64,000 nt of DNA from Linanthus parryae. Lineage: Eukaryota > Streptophyta > Magnoliopsida > Ericales > Polemoniaceae. The notes under the pieces are model-generated. The model did not search any database. It saw only the letters and a list, made by a program, of their open reading frames with translations, and was not told the DNA's origin. Below, in pieces: positions 44,127-56,674 of the stretch. The position numbers and the translations under genes were made by a program. The stretch spans positions 139,373,927 through 139,437,926 of the forward strand of contig JALGPY010000002.1 of assembly GCA_023055425.1 (NCBI GenBank), in the 5' to 3' direction. Each line of letters opens with the position of its first letter. Position 1 is the stretch's first letter.

Positions 44127-46344
44127 TTCTATAAATATATGTTGGACCTTAAATTAATTTCTATAAGTCTAGATTCATAATTTATTTTCTCTAGAACCCT
44201 TTTACGTCAAAATTAATTAATATCTTCTATAAATATAGAGCTAGAGGCTAGAGAAAATTAAGTTGTTAAGCTCAAAGCATAGAACCATAGGATAGTAACA
44301 TACACATGTGTGAGAGTGCTCTCTTCAGGTTCGACCTTCATCAGCTCAGAAGCTTCAGCTCAACGATTCAGCTTCCCTGGTCGACGGTTGGACTTCCCTC
44401 CTCCCCGTAGTGCCGCTTTAGCTTCTCTCAGCTTCAATTCTTTATCAGAATTTGTTGAATAATCTTCTAGGATCAGTCCGGGTATTTATGATCTTATTTT
44501 AATTGAGTCTCTGGATTAATCTTCTTTTATTGATCTATAACAATCTTCTATCAGTTTACCCGTGTCTAGAATCGAGTGATTGTTTGTTTATACTAAAACA
44601 AAGTTCTTCAATTTATTTCTTAGTTTAGTTTTTCTCAGATATTTGTTTTAGACTATCTCTTCTTTATAGACGTCTCACAAAATTTGAACACTAGGATTTA
44701 TATCTCAAAACTATCCTAGAGTCTAGTTTGTTTCCAGATATGTTATCCTAAAATTTTAAATTGTATTACCGTCAGATCTGAGGTTGTTTTCCCTCTTCGG
44801 GACGTGTGGAGTCAAACTTAGTGCTTGTCTCTTTGTGTATCTGTTAGGTCTAGGATTCGTTAGCGTTGTCTAGAGCCTCCTATCATACAGGTGCGGATTA
44901 TATCTTTCTTACCGAGTTGCTCACTCATGAACTAAACGGAGATAGAGTTGTTCACTTCATGAACTACCAAGGAAATGTCCTAGGTGCACGACTGTACGAG
45001 GTGCACCATGTATTTAGGTCAATAGCTCGAGGAGTTAGTGTGTTGCAGCGGACTAGACTCAAGAGAGGCTTGGATTGCTAAGGCATGGGGTGCTACACAG
45101 GGTATTACTTGAACTAGGGGTTGGAGATATAGTGTTAGTAGTTGATCTGTTGTGATAGATCGTGATATATCTTTTATCCGGCGTTTTGGATAATAGAGTA
45201 GTCTAGCACTAGTTGGTGCTAGAAGGTGGGGTTTGTGTTCAACAATCTTTTGAGGAAAACACAGTGAAGGGTTTCCCCACAGTAAAATATTGAGTTCCAT
45301 GTCTTTTACTTTTTATACAATTGTTAGATAAGTTCTATGTTTCAGTTATACTACTGTCTACTGTATCTTTACAATGTTATTGTAACTAGAATAGATCTTG
45401 TCTTGTAGTCTTGTCTATCACTCGATCTATGGAAATGTCATACAAGAACTGTTCCAAATTGGCTCTACGGTTATAGTCTTCTGTTGTATCACATAGTGTT
45501 GCTAATTTAGGGCGTATAGGAGCAGACACACTCGTACTTGCGTGGTTTATTGTTTGCAATTATGCTATCACATTCTTTTTCAGAGATGGGGATCGAAATA
45601 AGGTATGTGTGATAAAATAAAGAGACGTCTTGTGGTGGCTTATAAAAAATTAATTATTCGAACATATATGAAGAGAATGCCCCTCCTATATATACACACC
45701 CGGTTGCAGCGGTCACGGGGGAGTTACATCATTAATCACGCCCCCATTAAGGCCATTAAGTTAGTCGTTCCGAATATCACGGCGGATCTCGCTGGGAAAT
45801 CGTTACAGGATTCGTATATATAGAGAGAGGTTTGTCCAAATTTCCCTTATGAGACACAAGGGTCGTAAGTGGGACAAGAACCACTTGCAACGAGCCTTAT
45901 TCCATCCTCAAAACCACTTGATCCCCTAATCTCGTGCGAGGTGAAATCTACAAGGGACTCTGCTTCGACGTCCCTGTGTGTTGTCATGGCATAATCTGGT
46001 GCGCATGGCGCACTGTAAATTAGCCAACTGCGAGTTGATGATTGGTCCAGGTGGTTGTTGTCTTGGACTATCATTGGAAACATCTACAAAATTTCATTCA
46101 AATGAAGCCCTTGCCTCTATTATCCCTAACCACAACCTCCTATCTCATATGTGTCTTTAGAAGTTTAAGCTCTTTTCCATTTGTTCAAAGATCGCCAACT
46201 CCTTCTCAACTTCTGAGGTGACCATGCTTACCCGTCCAACTTGTGCCTTAACTCTAAGAATATCTTCTTGCCATTGTAGTTTGAAAGTTTCTCGTCATGC
46301 GTATAATTGTCAAAGATCCACTGACCAATATTATTTTATTTATG
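44127..46344. other. Right flank of Helitron A, unassigned; possible LTR remainder
   Basis: No protein recognised. A TATA-like motif (44228-44239) and another at 45694-45700 are seen, and 45.2-45.3 kb has an ACAGTGAAGGGTTTCCCC stretch that looks like LTR or leader sequence. The open frames at 44866-45081 and 45978-46160 have no known motif. Confidence 0.3.
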
Positions 46345-46501
46345 TGTTGAAAGTTCTAGAAAGAAATAATTGTATAATAGAGAGATATTGGAGAGAATTA
46401 CTATTGTATTTATAATCTCATAAAGAGGTACAAGCGTATAAATGGAACCCGTAAGGTTAGGAAAGTGATAACATCAAAATAACTTATAAATTATTATTTA
46501 G
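46345..46501 (-). repeat. 3' LTR of the decayed Copia
   Basis: About 157 bp, starting TGTTGAAAG; the outer boundary is uncertain because similarity to the other LTR is patchy. Confidence 0.55.
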
Positions 46502-48280
46502 TCCCTTTACGCTCCCGCAAGATGGAATCTCGAGAGGCAACTCCAATCTTGGAACATGAACCTCCAACCATAGTGCGAGTAAGTGCCTTGGTGAGACAGT
46601 CAGCCAATTGATCAGTAGAGGACATGTGAGAAACACAAGGATGAACATCCTGAACTTGCTCTTGAAGAAAGAGAAACTCAAGCGTAATGTAGTTCATACG
46701 AGAGTGGAACCCGTGATTAGAGCAGATATAAGTGGCTCAGATATTATCAAACAAATCTTAGATATAGAGGATATGGACACCCGAGCTCAGAGAGAAGTGA
46801 GGAAACCCATCGAAGTTTTGCCGAGTTAACTGCAATAGCACGGTATTCAGCTTCAGTGGATGTACATGAGGTTGTGTGCTATTTCTTAGAACACCAAGAC
46901 ACAAGAGAACCCTCTAAATAGGAAGTGTACCAAGAAGTAGATGAAAATTCATTCTTATTGCAAGCCCGGACATCATAAAAAAAAATAGAGTGACGACGGA
47001 CCACGGGGAAGCAAAATACCCAAATCCAAAGTACCTTTGAAATATCAAAAAACACATTTGACTTTATTCTAGTGAGTGGTGGTCGGCCGATGCATGGATT
47101 TAGACAACTTAATAACTGCAAAAGCAACACTGGGTCGAGCAAAAGACATATACTGCAAGCTCCCAACCACCATGCGATATTCACGCGCATTAGGGAGTGC
47201 ATAACAAGATGTCAAAGTCAAAGGCACATACGGATCAAGAGTATTCAAAATAGGATTGGCAACAGTCAACCTAGTCCGATGCAACAAATATATAGTATAC
47301 TGCCGCTGCCAGAGCTACATAGACTGTATATGTGGAAGCACCTAACCTCCAAGGAAATAAGAAATAGTTCCAAGATCCTTGAGAGAAAAACAAGCAAATA
47401 CCATATCAATAAAATATATGATGTGAGCAGCTTTTGAGCTTGTTACAATGATGTTGTCTAAATAAACAAGCAGATATAACGTGACACGAAAACCAGTGAT
47501 GAAAATAGTGATGCATATGCTCTGGAGTTAGAGAAGCCTTGCTATAGAATTAAGGTACCAAGCGCTGACTAGCATGCACGAGGAGCCCATTTACCACATA
47601 AGGCTTTCGAAGCCTACGAAATTGGCTACGACGATCCAGATCAATATTGGTGGTTGAGCCATAAAAACATCCACATTTAAGAGTCACATTAAGAAAATCC
47701 TTATTAATGTCAATTTGTTTGATGACCCACTTGCAACTTATAGAAAAGGACAAAATGAGACGGACATTATCATACTTTTATCAAAACGACTAAATGTGTA
47801 AGAATAATCAACACGTTGACACTTGTGAAATCCCTTGGCCACTAACTTGGACCTGCGACAATCAACGGAGCCTTTAGGATGTTTCTTAGTGCAAAACACC
47901 CACTCACAACCAACAAGATTATGAGTAGTAAGAGAGGTACAAGATCCCAAGTATGATTGTTAAGAGGTGCCTAAAACACATCATTCATGGAAGAGCCCCA
48001 CTAAGGATATTTAAGAGCATGAGTAACCCTGTGTGGTTTGATGTTAGAAGAAGAAGAAGAAACAATGGCGAAGATAGTGTACTTAGGGATTGACTTGAGC
48101 ACCACAAATTTAGACCGAGTAGACAGAGGGTGGGTAGAGGGGGCCACAGAAGGTATGGAAATCGACTTATAGTAGAGAACAACTTGGAAGACGGTTGATA
48201 AGATAGATATAAGAGGAGAAAACCTAAGGCGAATATGTGAGAGGACTAGACGTAGGATGGATGCGCTCAAAATAATCATT
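46494..48280 (-). pseudogene. pol: Copia RT and RNase H remnants
   Basis: Reading right to left: 48279-48001 is the integrase-RT linker (HPLSTRSKFVVLKS); 47950-47738 is the RT start (NLVGCEWVFCTKKHPKGSVD, then KLVAKGFHKCQRVDYSYTF); 47753-47550 continues it (QIDINKDFLNVTL, then RLRKPYV); 47287-47069 is the end of RT (YRMVVGSLQYMSFARPSVAF); 46697-46494 is the RNase H end (STDQLADCLTKALTR). Several frameshifts and stops separate the pieces and I did not find a YVDD motif. Non-functional. Confidence 0.85.
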
Positions 48281-49093
48281 TTTTTCTGGCTTATGTGGAG
48301 GAGTAGAGTGATACCATGAGTAGAGTGAAAAGGAAGAAGGGCGTAATATTCGCCCCGTTATCCGAGTAAAAAGTTTTTAGAGGAAGCAAGAAATTATTTT
48401 TCACTACAGCTTTAAAGTGAAGAAAGATTTCATGAACTTGATATTTCCATTTCATTAAATAAATGCCGAATTATTTGGTGAAGCTATAATATTATATATG
48501 TAATATTTCCTTCCATCGTGAGAGAAAACATGAGAGGTCCGGGCATAAGAGAATACAAGTTCCAATGGTCGAGAGGATCGAAGATCATAGTGGCCTAGTT
48601 TGACAAAGATAAATTACAAGATAGATTATTGAATGTGTGATTGAGATGAAGAGAGAGAGAGAGAGACAAAAACACTTCATGGCAACCACTCATTCAATAA
48701 TCTATCTTTGCGAAACTAAGACAATAACATAACACTAATTTATGAATTTTCGTGCACTCGTGTGCATTACATAACTGAGAAACTAGAGCTACATTTAACT
48801 ATGAAAACTGCAAGATGATATGTTTACTATAGCATGATCCAGATGAACAAGATGATGGTGCCCGTCAGTGGCGGACGAGAATCAAAGACGAGAGCTAGCA
48901 AGGAGACAATTGAGGATACTGGCCACTCATATACACCAACTTTAAGAGACGTGGCAGAAGAACCGCCCCCATAATAATTCCTTCAAGAAAAAAACATATG
49001 ATGCAACAGTCAGATTATTAGATGAACATAAATTGGAAACACAAATAAGATTGAAATTATAGATAGAACACAAAGAACGTCATGTAATAGAAA

Positions 49094-50230
49094 TTAAAGT
49101 GAATGGGAGGAAAGGGACATCAAACCAATGTGGGTTACAAGCGGAGTCATTCCATCACCGAACATAATGTCATCCGAGTGTTGATAGGGTTTATGGAGAG
49201 ATAAATTGTCCATATTTGGAGTAATGAGGATCGTAGCCCCTATGTCAAGAAGAGATACCGGTGGAGACAGGAACGGCCAGTAGGTTCTATCGCAACATTT
49301 TCTCCGGGAGGCCTTTGAGAGGAACACTAATATTTGGCTGCTCAAGATGGCGTGCATGGCATAGATAGGCGAGGAGGATCTTTCCCATATGACTGTAACA
49401 TCCACCCTATTTGAGGACAAGCGCGATTACGATGACGCAAAAAGCACGGCCTGAAGGAGGGGGCTAACTATGTTGGTGGGGCACCCAAGATAGAGAGAGA
49501 GAGCATGCGTTGGGTGATGCCGAACCAGACATCGGCAAACGCCAACTAGAAAGACTAGATGTAGAGTTGTGTAGTTTAAGGATAATTCCTTGTGTGTGAG
49601 CTTTTCAAACAACACCTCGAAGACAATGTATGTATCTCGAGATTTGATTTTTTTCAACTGTAGTAGTATAAAATTGTTCAGCCTATCATGAATACAACCA
49701 AGCTGATCTATCTCATCCATTGGTTTTCCAAGAAGCGCAAGTTCGCCAGCTTTCTGCTTGACAAAGTGCTTGAAGTCACAAATTCCCCAATTTCCTTGAA
49801 GCGGATGTTTTAGATTTTCCTTTCATCTAAGAGATATGGTTGCGAGAGGGCTTAGCGTGGTCCATACTTGAGCAAAAATTTCAGCCCTCTATATGGATGA
49901 GAGACGGAAGCAAGGTAAGAGTACTGATGAGTAAAGAGAAATAAGTTGATCTTGTAGGTACCATGACATGTAATCAGGGTTTACCTGAGTAGTAATAATC
50001 TTGGAATATCATAGGAGAAATCAGAAGTTTTCAAAGATAGCTGTGCGGGTTCCTCAGCAACAACGGTGGGTTTTTTGGATGCGGTTGCTTGTTCGGGAGC
50101 AGTAGACATTGTCAAGGAAGGCACAATAATGGTGATTAGCTTCTCACACAGAGGTGGTGGGTGTGAGCCATCAACGTGGCCCATGTGGCCATGCCCACAG
50201 AGCGCATACTATATTTGGAGCTTCCTTGTA
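49094..50230 (-). pseudogene. Copia gag and protease remnants
   Basis: At about 49094-49260 the minus strand reads LLDIGATILITPNMDNLSLH, then DIMFGDGMTPLVTHIG, a protease region in which the DSG active-site triplet has become DIG. At 50184-50120 there is GHVDGSHPPPL, the start of a UBN2-type gag. Between them the frames are broken, and the integrase (about 48.3-49.0 kb) is too decayed to recognise. Confidence 0.7.
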
Positions 50231-50501
50231 GTTTGTAGATGTTAGTGGGTGTGAAAGTAGATATGATGAACACAAGAAGAAGAAGACCCTGCGATTAATT
50301 GCTGGTATTTACCAAGAATCCGACAAGAGGCGGCAGCGAACAAATAGCCTGTGAATTAGATTTGGGATGTTATGGAAGAGAACCACAACTGAACCAGGGT
50401 AGAAACTCAGTTCAAACTTTGCTGGAAGGTTGACACCGCAGGAGGATTGCCGATTGGTTGGCTTTACTAGGGCTAGGGTTAGCGGTCCAGTAGTGGAACC
50501 C

Positions 50502-50514
50502 TCTCTGATACCAT
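50502..50514 (-). promoter_or_regulatory. Primer-binding site of the decayed Copia
   Basis: Minus strand TGGTATCAGAGAGG directly after the LTR end CAACA; initiator-Met type. Confidence 0.85.
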
Positions 50515-50639
50515 GTTGAGCGGAGATATTTGAGTGAATTTCTATTGTTTTGATAAATTCATAAGGAACACGTGATAAATAGAACCCCTATGGGTAGGAT
50601 AGTTAAAACATCTAAATAACTGCTAAATTATTATTTAGT
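50515..50639 (-). repeat. 5' LTR of the decayed Copia
   Basis: About 125 bp, starting TGTTGAGCGG after the primer site; shorter than the left LTR. Confidence 0.6.
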
Positions 50640-51197
50640 ACTGACATCTTAGCGTTGCAGCCATGGCCGACCAACAAACGATGAAATAAAAATTTTGATT
50701 TTCTACACAAAAGAATGCTACCTCGGCAGCCAAAGGAGCTGCACTGTCACAGTAAAGTGGGCGAAAACCCCACCAGGATATAACAAACACAATACAAATG
50801 CTCCTTGGAAGTCTAGTAGAGCAGGAACTGGTGAAAATCTTGGTAGTGATACTTGGAGGTGGATAGGAGGCTTCTCTGAACATTCTAATTGCTTCACTCC
50901 TGTAGCACATGAAGTTGCAACTCTAAGATTAGGCTTGTAACTTGCTTGTGATATGAATTGTGTCCCGCGTGCGTAGAAGTTGACATAACTAAGCTTATTG
51001 AAGGAAAAACATGATCCTAACATATATAGATCTACAACATGAATTAAAGCGGAATATTCATGTGTTACCTCTTCGCCTAAGCTCCTAGCGCAAGGGATGA
51101 TCGTCAATTTATTGCTTTCACGTACCACCGTCTTGCTCCCAACAGTCTGGCTTGAATCACTAGGAGCAAAGCTCTTGTTCGCACCACGTTCCGCCAA
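50640..51197 (-). pseudogene. Unidentified gene fragment, at least two exon-like blocks
   Basis: The minus strand is open from 51197 to 50718. The first block (LAERGANKSFAPSDSSQT, then KLTIIPCARSLGEE) ends at donor GAG|GTAACA near 51066. The codon where an ATG might be expected reads TTG (51195-51197), so a start may have been lost. A second block near 50880-50720 follows CTACAG in another frame (AIRMFREASYPPPS, then STRLPR). The fragment stops where the Copia begins. The family is not recognised. Confidence 0.35.
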
Positions 51198-52480
51198 TGG
51201 AGGCTAGTTAGAGAGAGAGGGTAGGGTTCCTAGAACTGTCTTTGATCAGCACATGATCTCTACACAGTTATTTAACGCATTACTACTACTGACTTATTCA
51301 GAAGGAGGCTGCCTCCTTACACTACAACATATTCTGCTTTCAGCGACCAGTTTCCTTCCGACTACCAGGATTATGGTCTTTACAAGCAGTACAAACAGTC
51401 TTTTTTGTCAGTTATTCGTCTGCCTTTTCGTCTTTATATTTTTAAAGACCAGCTATGTTTCTCTAGTGGGGAAATGACTAGTCACCCGAAATAAAAATTA
51501 TCAACGACTTGCAGTTTTGTCGGGAATTGATCTACACAGAAATTTGACCAAAATTTTGGGTGGAAAATGAAATTTTCACTAAATTTTGGGGAGGGAAATG
51601 AAATATCCCTACGTGTTGGAGGCAAAATCAAATCATACCAAAAAATTAATTCACCCTATCTGCTGGCCAACTAACAACTCCCAGCCATTACTCCCACTTT
51701 CGGCCTCCACATCGAATTCACCTATCAAGAACCCTAGATAACTCATCATCTTCCACTCGACACCACCGTCGGCTCTCTCTCTCTCTCTAGCACTCTCTCT
51801 ATCTCCGCACAACCACGGTCCTCTCGCCACCACCATCTTTATCCTTTCCCAAATCGATCGTTCTTCATTCCGATTGACTCAATCGGGCACCAGCTGGTTC
51901 AAGTATGAGAATAGAGTTTTGGCGCAGGAAGAGAAATTCCATGTCGCACCCTTCACAAACATCTATCCTTAGCACTGGTCCGTCTCTCTCTGTCTAACAT
52001 ATCTCAATTTGGATTCTCATTTTCTATTGATTATAAATGCGTTTTTCAATTTGGGTCTGAATGGTGGCTTGAGCTCAGATCTAACAAGCTCTTTTCATTT
52101 CTATGACTTAAAAGGAGCAATTTTACTGTGATATCTGTAAACATTTTAACTATGGGTAAATCATGTGTTCGGATCTGCCAGCTGAGTGTAGAATGTGGTA
52201 TATATATATGTTGTTTCTAAAATAACCAAGTTGTTGCTGTTAACTGATTGGAAAAGTGTGTATTCATGGGCTGAATGTTATATCTATGCGGCAACATACG
52301 GATAGGAATGTGTGTTTTAATGTATATATAATTTGTCTAGTTGAATGCGATGTGGATGAAACTGAGGTAGCTGAAAATGTGCATGTCTCCCAATTAATGT
52401 GTACGGTATGAAGTTTTTAAGTACCCTATGTCATTGCTACAAGTTCATAATCTGATGTGTCCAAACATTTAGTTGTATAA
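51198..52480. other. Unassigned; pyrimidine-rich leader-like sequence at 51660-51990
   Basis: A CT-rich tract (51770-51800) followed by a short open stretch (MRIEFWRRKRNSMSHPSQTS at 51905-51964) looks like a plant 5' UTR and first exon on the plus strand. No downstream exon was recognised. Confidence 0.3.
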
Positions 52481-52720
52481 GAGGCCATGATGATATGGAT
52501 CTACCGAATTCACTCATTGAAGCTGTTAGAGTGTAATATGCCATGCAAGGAAAATTTATTTTTGCAGCCTGCTGTTGTCATCTCTTATTTGTTAATGAGT
52601 ACTGATCCGATCCTATTCATGCTCACTGAAGAGGCCGTTATGATATGGATCGTTCGAATTAACTCTTTAGCCGATACAGTGTCATGATATGCATGGCGAG
52701 GCAAAATCCTTTTGCAGCCT
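52481..52720. repeat. Direct repeat of about 90 bp, two diverged copies
   Basis: Copies at 52481-52569 and 52631-52720 share GAGGCC, ATGATATGGATC, CGAATT and TTTTGCAGCCT in the same order, with about 60 bp between them. Confidence 0.65.
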
Positions 52721-52820
52721 GTGATCATGGATGTGCTATATGGTTTTCACAAAAACAGATCTGAGCCCATTTCCATATTTCCCTCCGTTCATTCCATGTT
52801 TGTTATTTGTTATTGTCTAT

Positions 52821-53039
52821 TTACTCCGTTCAACCTCTCTCTTCTTTCGGGTCTTGCGAAGGTCATTTTGACCCGCTGATAATGTTGGAAATTTAATGCA
52901 AACATCTGTGCATGAACTTACTCCATTCAACCTCTCTATTCTTCAGGGGCTTGCGAAGGTCATTTTGACCCGCTGATAACGTTGGCAATTTATTGCAAAC
53001 ATTTGTGCATGAAACCCGGGTCAAAGTGGCCTTCGCAAG
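52821..53039. repeat. Two tandem 97-bp units followed by an inverted fragment
   Basis: Units 52821-52917 and 52918-53013 are close copies (TTACTCC, TTCAACCTCTCT, CTTGCGAAGGTCATTTTGAC, CATGAA). Right after them GGTCAAAGTGGCCTTCGCAA (53019-53038) is the inverse of the central part. This could fold into a hairpin and resembles the end of a MITE, but I could not find clean target duplications. Confidence 0.7.
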
Positions 53040-53059
53040 TGTAAGCATTCGGTAGCGGA

Positions 53060-54286
53060 TGAATTTCCAATTAATGAATGCTAGTTCATTAATATGTCAG
53101 TTTATTGCAAAAAGAAATTATCAATTAATAAAAATAAGATAAAGATATGTGAAAGTGTGAGTATGCAAATGTATAAGCAGGTAAGATACTCTAAAAGGGG
53201 GGGGGGGTTGAATAGAGTATGTCAACTTTTTACAAAACTTGCTAGGAAGATGAAAACTTGTGCAAACAATGAAATTCAAGGCTTTGAAAACAATTTCAAG
53301 CCTTTGAAGTAGATGCAGAGAGTATAGAGAAAGTATGCCTTTTTCAAGTCCTTGAAAACAAGTTGAAACCCTTGAAAAATAAACAGTTTTTGTATGCTTC
53401 AAAAGCTTTGAATGTAAATGAACTAAAAATGCACAAGACAAGTGATTTATAGAGTTCAGTTCACTTGGACCTACGTCTCTACCTCAGGGATTAGATCCAT
53501 GCAGGAGTTTCAACTCAATTCTTATTAATCAAAAGCTATGCCCTAGAACTCAAGCAGAGAGAGTTCCCTTACTCTGTTACAGCTTGTAGTTTTCCCTAAC
53601 CTGTCTAGTACAAGCTCTAGCTAACTGATTAAATAAGAATTCTCTATTGTTCACTTTGAAAAATCCTTGAGAATGAAATTTATAAGTAATACAGAAATGA
53701 TCTACCAATATAGCTCTATACAGAAGAACACTTAAGAGTAGAAAACTGCAGTGAAATGCAGTGAACTTCTGTGAATGGATTGGAAGAGATGAAGAACTTC
53801 TTTGATGCTTGTCAATCCATAATACTTTCTCTGTATTTGACCGTTGTGTATTGTGTCTTGTTGCTTCGAATTTGAGCTCTATAAATACTTCAAACAGCTC
53901 TGCAAATCTCCCCAGATTTTCAGCAACAACCTTCCTATCTTGTAGGCAACAGAGTTTGACTACTTTGAAATCTTCTCCAACGGTTGAATGATCACAATAT
54001 TCAGAGATATTGTTGTAATCTTTCATTTATCCATCATGACAAGTTGTCATACACCTCTGATTGATCACAGGATCAAAGTATTCAAGTGTTTCCAAATCTG
54101 CAGCAATTCAATTTAGGAAATAATCCTGCAAAACAGAGAAACAAAATATCCTGTATTATCATTGTTAACCATATGATATATTGCGATTCAAATTATGATC
54201 AACAATTTGTCTTTCATCACGAATAACAGATAATCAAACATATAAAGGAAAGAGAGTAAATCAAATCTGAGAGTTAGCATAAAAAC
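53060..54286 (-). repeat. 3' LTR (approximate) of the SIRE-type element
   Basis: The inner edge is set by the polypurine tract; the outer edge is only approximate because no second LTR is visible. Contains a G run of 11 at about 53199-53209 and five of the palindromic motifs (53274-53413). Confidence 0.45.
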
Positions 54287-54779
54287 TCCCCCTGAGAATA
54301 TGCTTTCAGGTTAAGCAGTTTCAAGGCTTTGAATCCAGTTTCAAGTCCTTTAAAATAGCCAAGCTATTTTCAAGCCTCTGAAGCTGATTCAAGGCTTTGA
54401 AAGCTGATTCAAGGCCTTGAAATAGTTAAGCTATTTCAAGTCTTGTACAACCGGAGCTTTCAATCTCCCCCTTGATGAAAGACAAAACCAAATTATGTTT
54501 GATCCTTAGTCTCTGAAAAATAAACAGATTAGGCCACACTTTAAAAACACAGTATTTCCAAAAAGATCCAACTTATTCAAATACCAATAAGAACACATAA
54601 ATAGTTAAGCAGATAAAACCAAATAATCCTAAAACTAGAAACAAAACTCTAGAATTTTCTCCCCCTTTTTGACTTTCATCAAAAAGAGAGAAGATGTTGG
54701 GTCAAGTGTCTAGAAAATTTTGAAAACTTAAAAAATATTTAAAGCAGAGAGAATGTGGAAGAAAGAATGGGCAAGATGA

Positions 54780-56339
54780 AGGGGTTTGATCTTCATCTTC
54801 ATCCTGATCTTCTTCCTATTTCTCATTGTCTTCTTCATCAGTCTTGTCCTGCTCTTCCTGTTCCTCTGCAGTCCCTCCTGCAACATTTGCTTCTTCATTC
54901 TTATCCTTTTCAGCAGCCTTTGGAGATTTCTTCTTCTTCTTCTTCTTCTTCTTCTTCTTCTTCAAAGTGATCAGCACCTCATTTGAATCTGGACTATTGG
55001 CTTCATATTCTGTCTGTTTTGCTGTTTGCTTTCCCTTGTCTAAAACTGGAGTAGCTTCTTCCTGGTCTCAATGCTCACTAGGCAAATCCTTGTCTGAATA
55101 TCCTTTCTTTGTTTCTTCAGGATCCTAAGGAACATCAAGCAAGGTCATGCTTCTAAAAAGATACTTTCCACCATATACTTGACTTGTCTCATATCACTTT
55201 CTAGTCCAAAAACAGTAGCTTTGAAATCCTCCATATCAAGTTCCAAACCATCAAGTCTTTGATTGTCTGTAGGCTGAGAAGTATGACTTGAAGTAGGAGT
55301 CAAGGTCTTGGGCTTAGAAAATTTCTTTGCACCTAGTTCTGCTTCAATCAAGTCTGAGTAAAGTTTCCAAACTTTCTCTTTTGTTTTCACAACTCCAATT
55401 TTCTCAAAGGTTTTCTCATTGAGTTCCCCAAAACCAGATGTGATTAATTCCTCTCCAGTAAAAGGGATCTCAAAATGCTCAAAGAACATGGTGAGCAGGT
55501 TTGCATATGGTAGACGGTGAATCCTCTTACTGGTTAGGCTAAAGAGCATGTGTTCAATAACTAGTTTTGGAAGATCAATCTCATAGCCATGCATAACCAG
55601 ATACATGATGTGCAGCATTCTCTCAGTCACCAATTCTCTTGAGTGCTCTCTAGGAAAGACACATCTCACCAATATAGTGTGAAGGACTTTGGCTTCAACA
55701 TTCAACACAAAATGTGTTAACTGTTTGGCTGAGGTTGAGATGTTTGGAAGAAAGAATTCTTCTTTGGCTAGCTTCAAAGTTTCTGACTTTGGTGGATGGT
55801 TGCTAGTGTCATACCTCCTTGGACAACCTAACACATTGAAAAACTCATAGTGATCTAGTTCAATTACTATCCCAGCAACTTTAGATTTGATCACCAAGTG
55901 TGCAGATATCTTAACTTGGGTTAGGTTTAGGTTGAAGATTCTGGTGAGTCTGGGTAGGCTATTTCTCTAGGATTCAGCAAACACCATAAAGAACTCTTCT
56001 TTAAAATAGAGATGCACTTGAGTTTCATGTGTTCCAACACATACTTATTAACCAAACTGCAGAAACCAATAGATCTTTTTCTGCCTGAGTTGCTTGCTTC
56101 TTCACCTTCTTTGAACTCGTAGGCTCTGTTTCTAGTTTCTTCTATGTAACAGCCTTCAGCTTCTTTTTCTTTTCTGAAGAGGAGGTTGTATCCTTCGTGA
56201 CCATCTTCTTTGGTGGAGGAGGATCTTGGACTGCCTCTGCACTGGGATTTCAGGAGCTAGAGTCTCCACTGACTTCTTGAACCTCTTCCACTGCTTCTTT
56301 TCTCTTCTTCTCTGAGACAGGTTTCGAACCTCCAGCCAT
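54780..56339 (-). pseudogene. SIRE envelope-like ORF (plant-transposon-protein domain), broken
   Basis: ATG at 56339 starts a Lys/Glu-rich segment (MAGGSKPVSEKKRKEAVEEV) that meets a stop after about 27 codons. The longest open piece, 55897-55145 (250 codons), has ELDHYEFFNVLGCPRRYD, then FVLNVEAKVLHTILVRC and REHSRELVTERMLHIMYLV. That matches the layout of the domain found between pol and the 3' LTR in SIRE-type Copia elements, and in some proteins annotated as putative plant transposon protein. A frame after the stop at 55145 continues with a Lys run coded by the GAA repeat at 54928-54963. Whether these ORFs ever acted as envelope proteins is unproven. Confidence 0.65.
54928..54963. repeat. 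(TTC)n / (GAA)n microsatellite
   Basis: About 12 trinucleotide units. On the minus strand, in the envelope-like region, it encodes a run of lysines. Confidence 0.95.
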
Positions 56340-56674
56340 CTTGATTCCGTCTGAGGACCTTCTCGTTCTCATTAGGGTTAGGGAGAAGAAAAGATAGAGG
56401 TGGAATGATACGGGGTGAAGGAGAAGAGGATAAATACTGAAAGAGTTTGAGTTTCAAAAGGAAACTAGTATTTCTTCTGATTCTCAAAAAGATTTGCACA
56501 TATCAGATAAATTTCAAACTATTATGCCGTTGGAAAATAGAATATACTAATACTATTTTTGGCTAAATCAAATTTTAGAAAAGGGTAGGGGCTATATCAG
56601 TCAAATATCTACAGAGATATCACCCAGTATAGAATGATCCAATTTTATTGACTATTAGTGTAACAGATTCATTT

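Larger units (their letters stand above)
46345..50639 (-). mobile_element. Decayed Copia element (Tork/RE1-like), minus strand
   Basis: The left LTR-like piece (46345-46501) and right piece (50515-50639) are related: both begin TGTTGA and share GGAACCC/AGAACCCC-type words and an AATTATTATTTAGT end. A primer-binding site abuts the right LTR. Between them, in minus-strand order, lie gag remnants, protease, linker, RT and RNase H, all broken by stops and frameshifts. LTR divergence is high and they differ in length, so the element is old. Confidence 0.75.

Noticed and set aside
54755..55128. Plus-strand frames with Ser or Phe runs
   Set aside because: Complement of the GAA repeat in the envelope-like region; repeat artefact.
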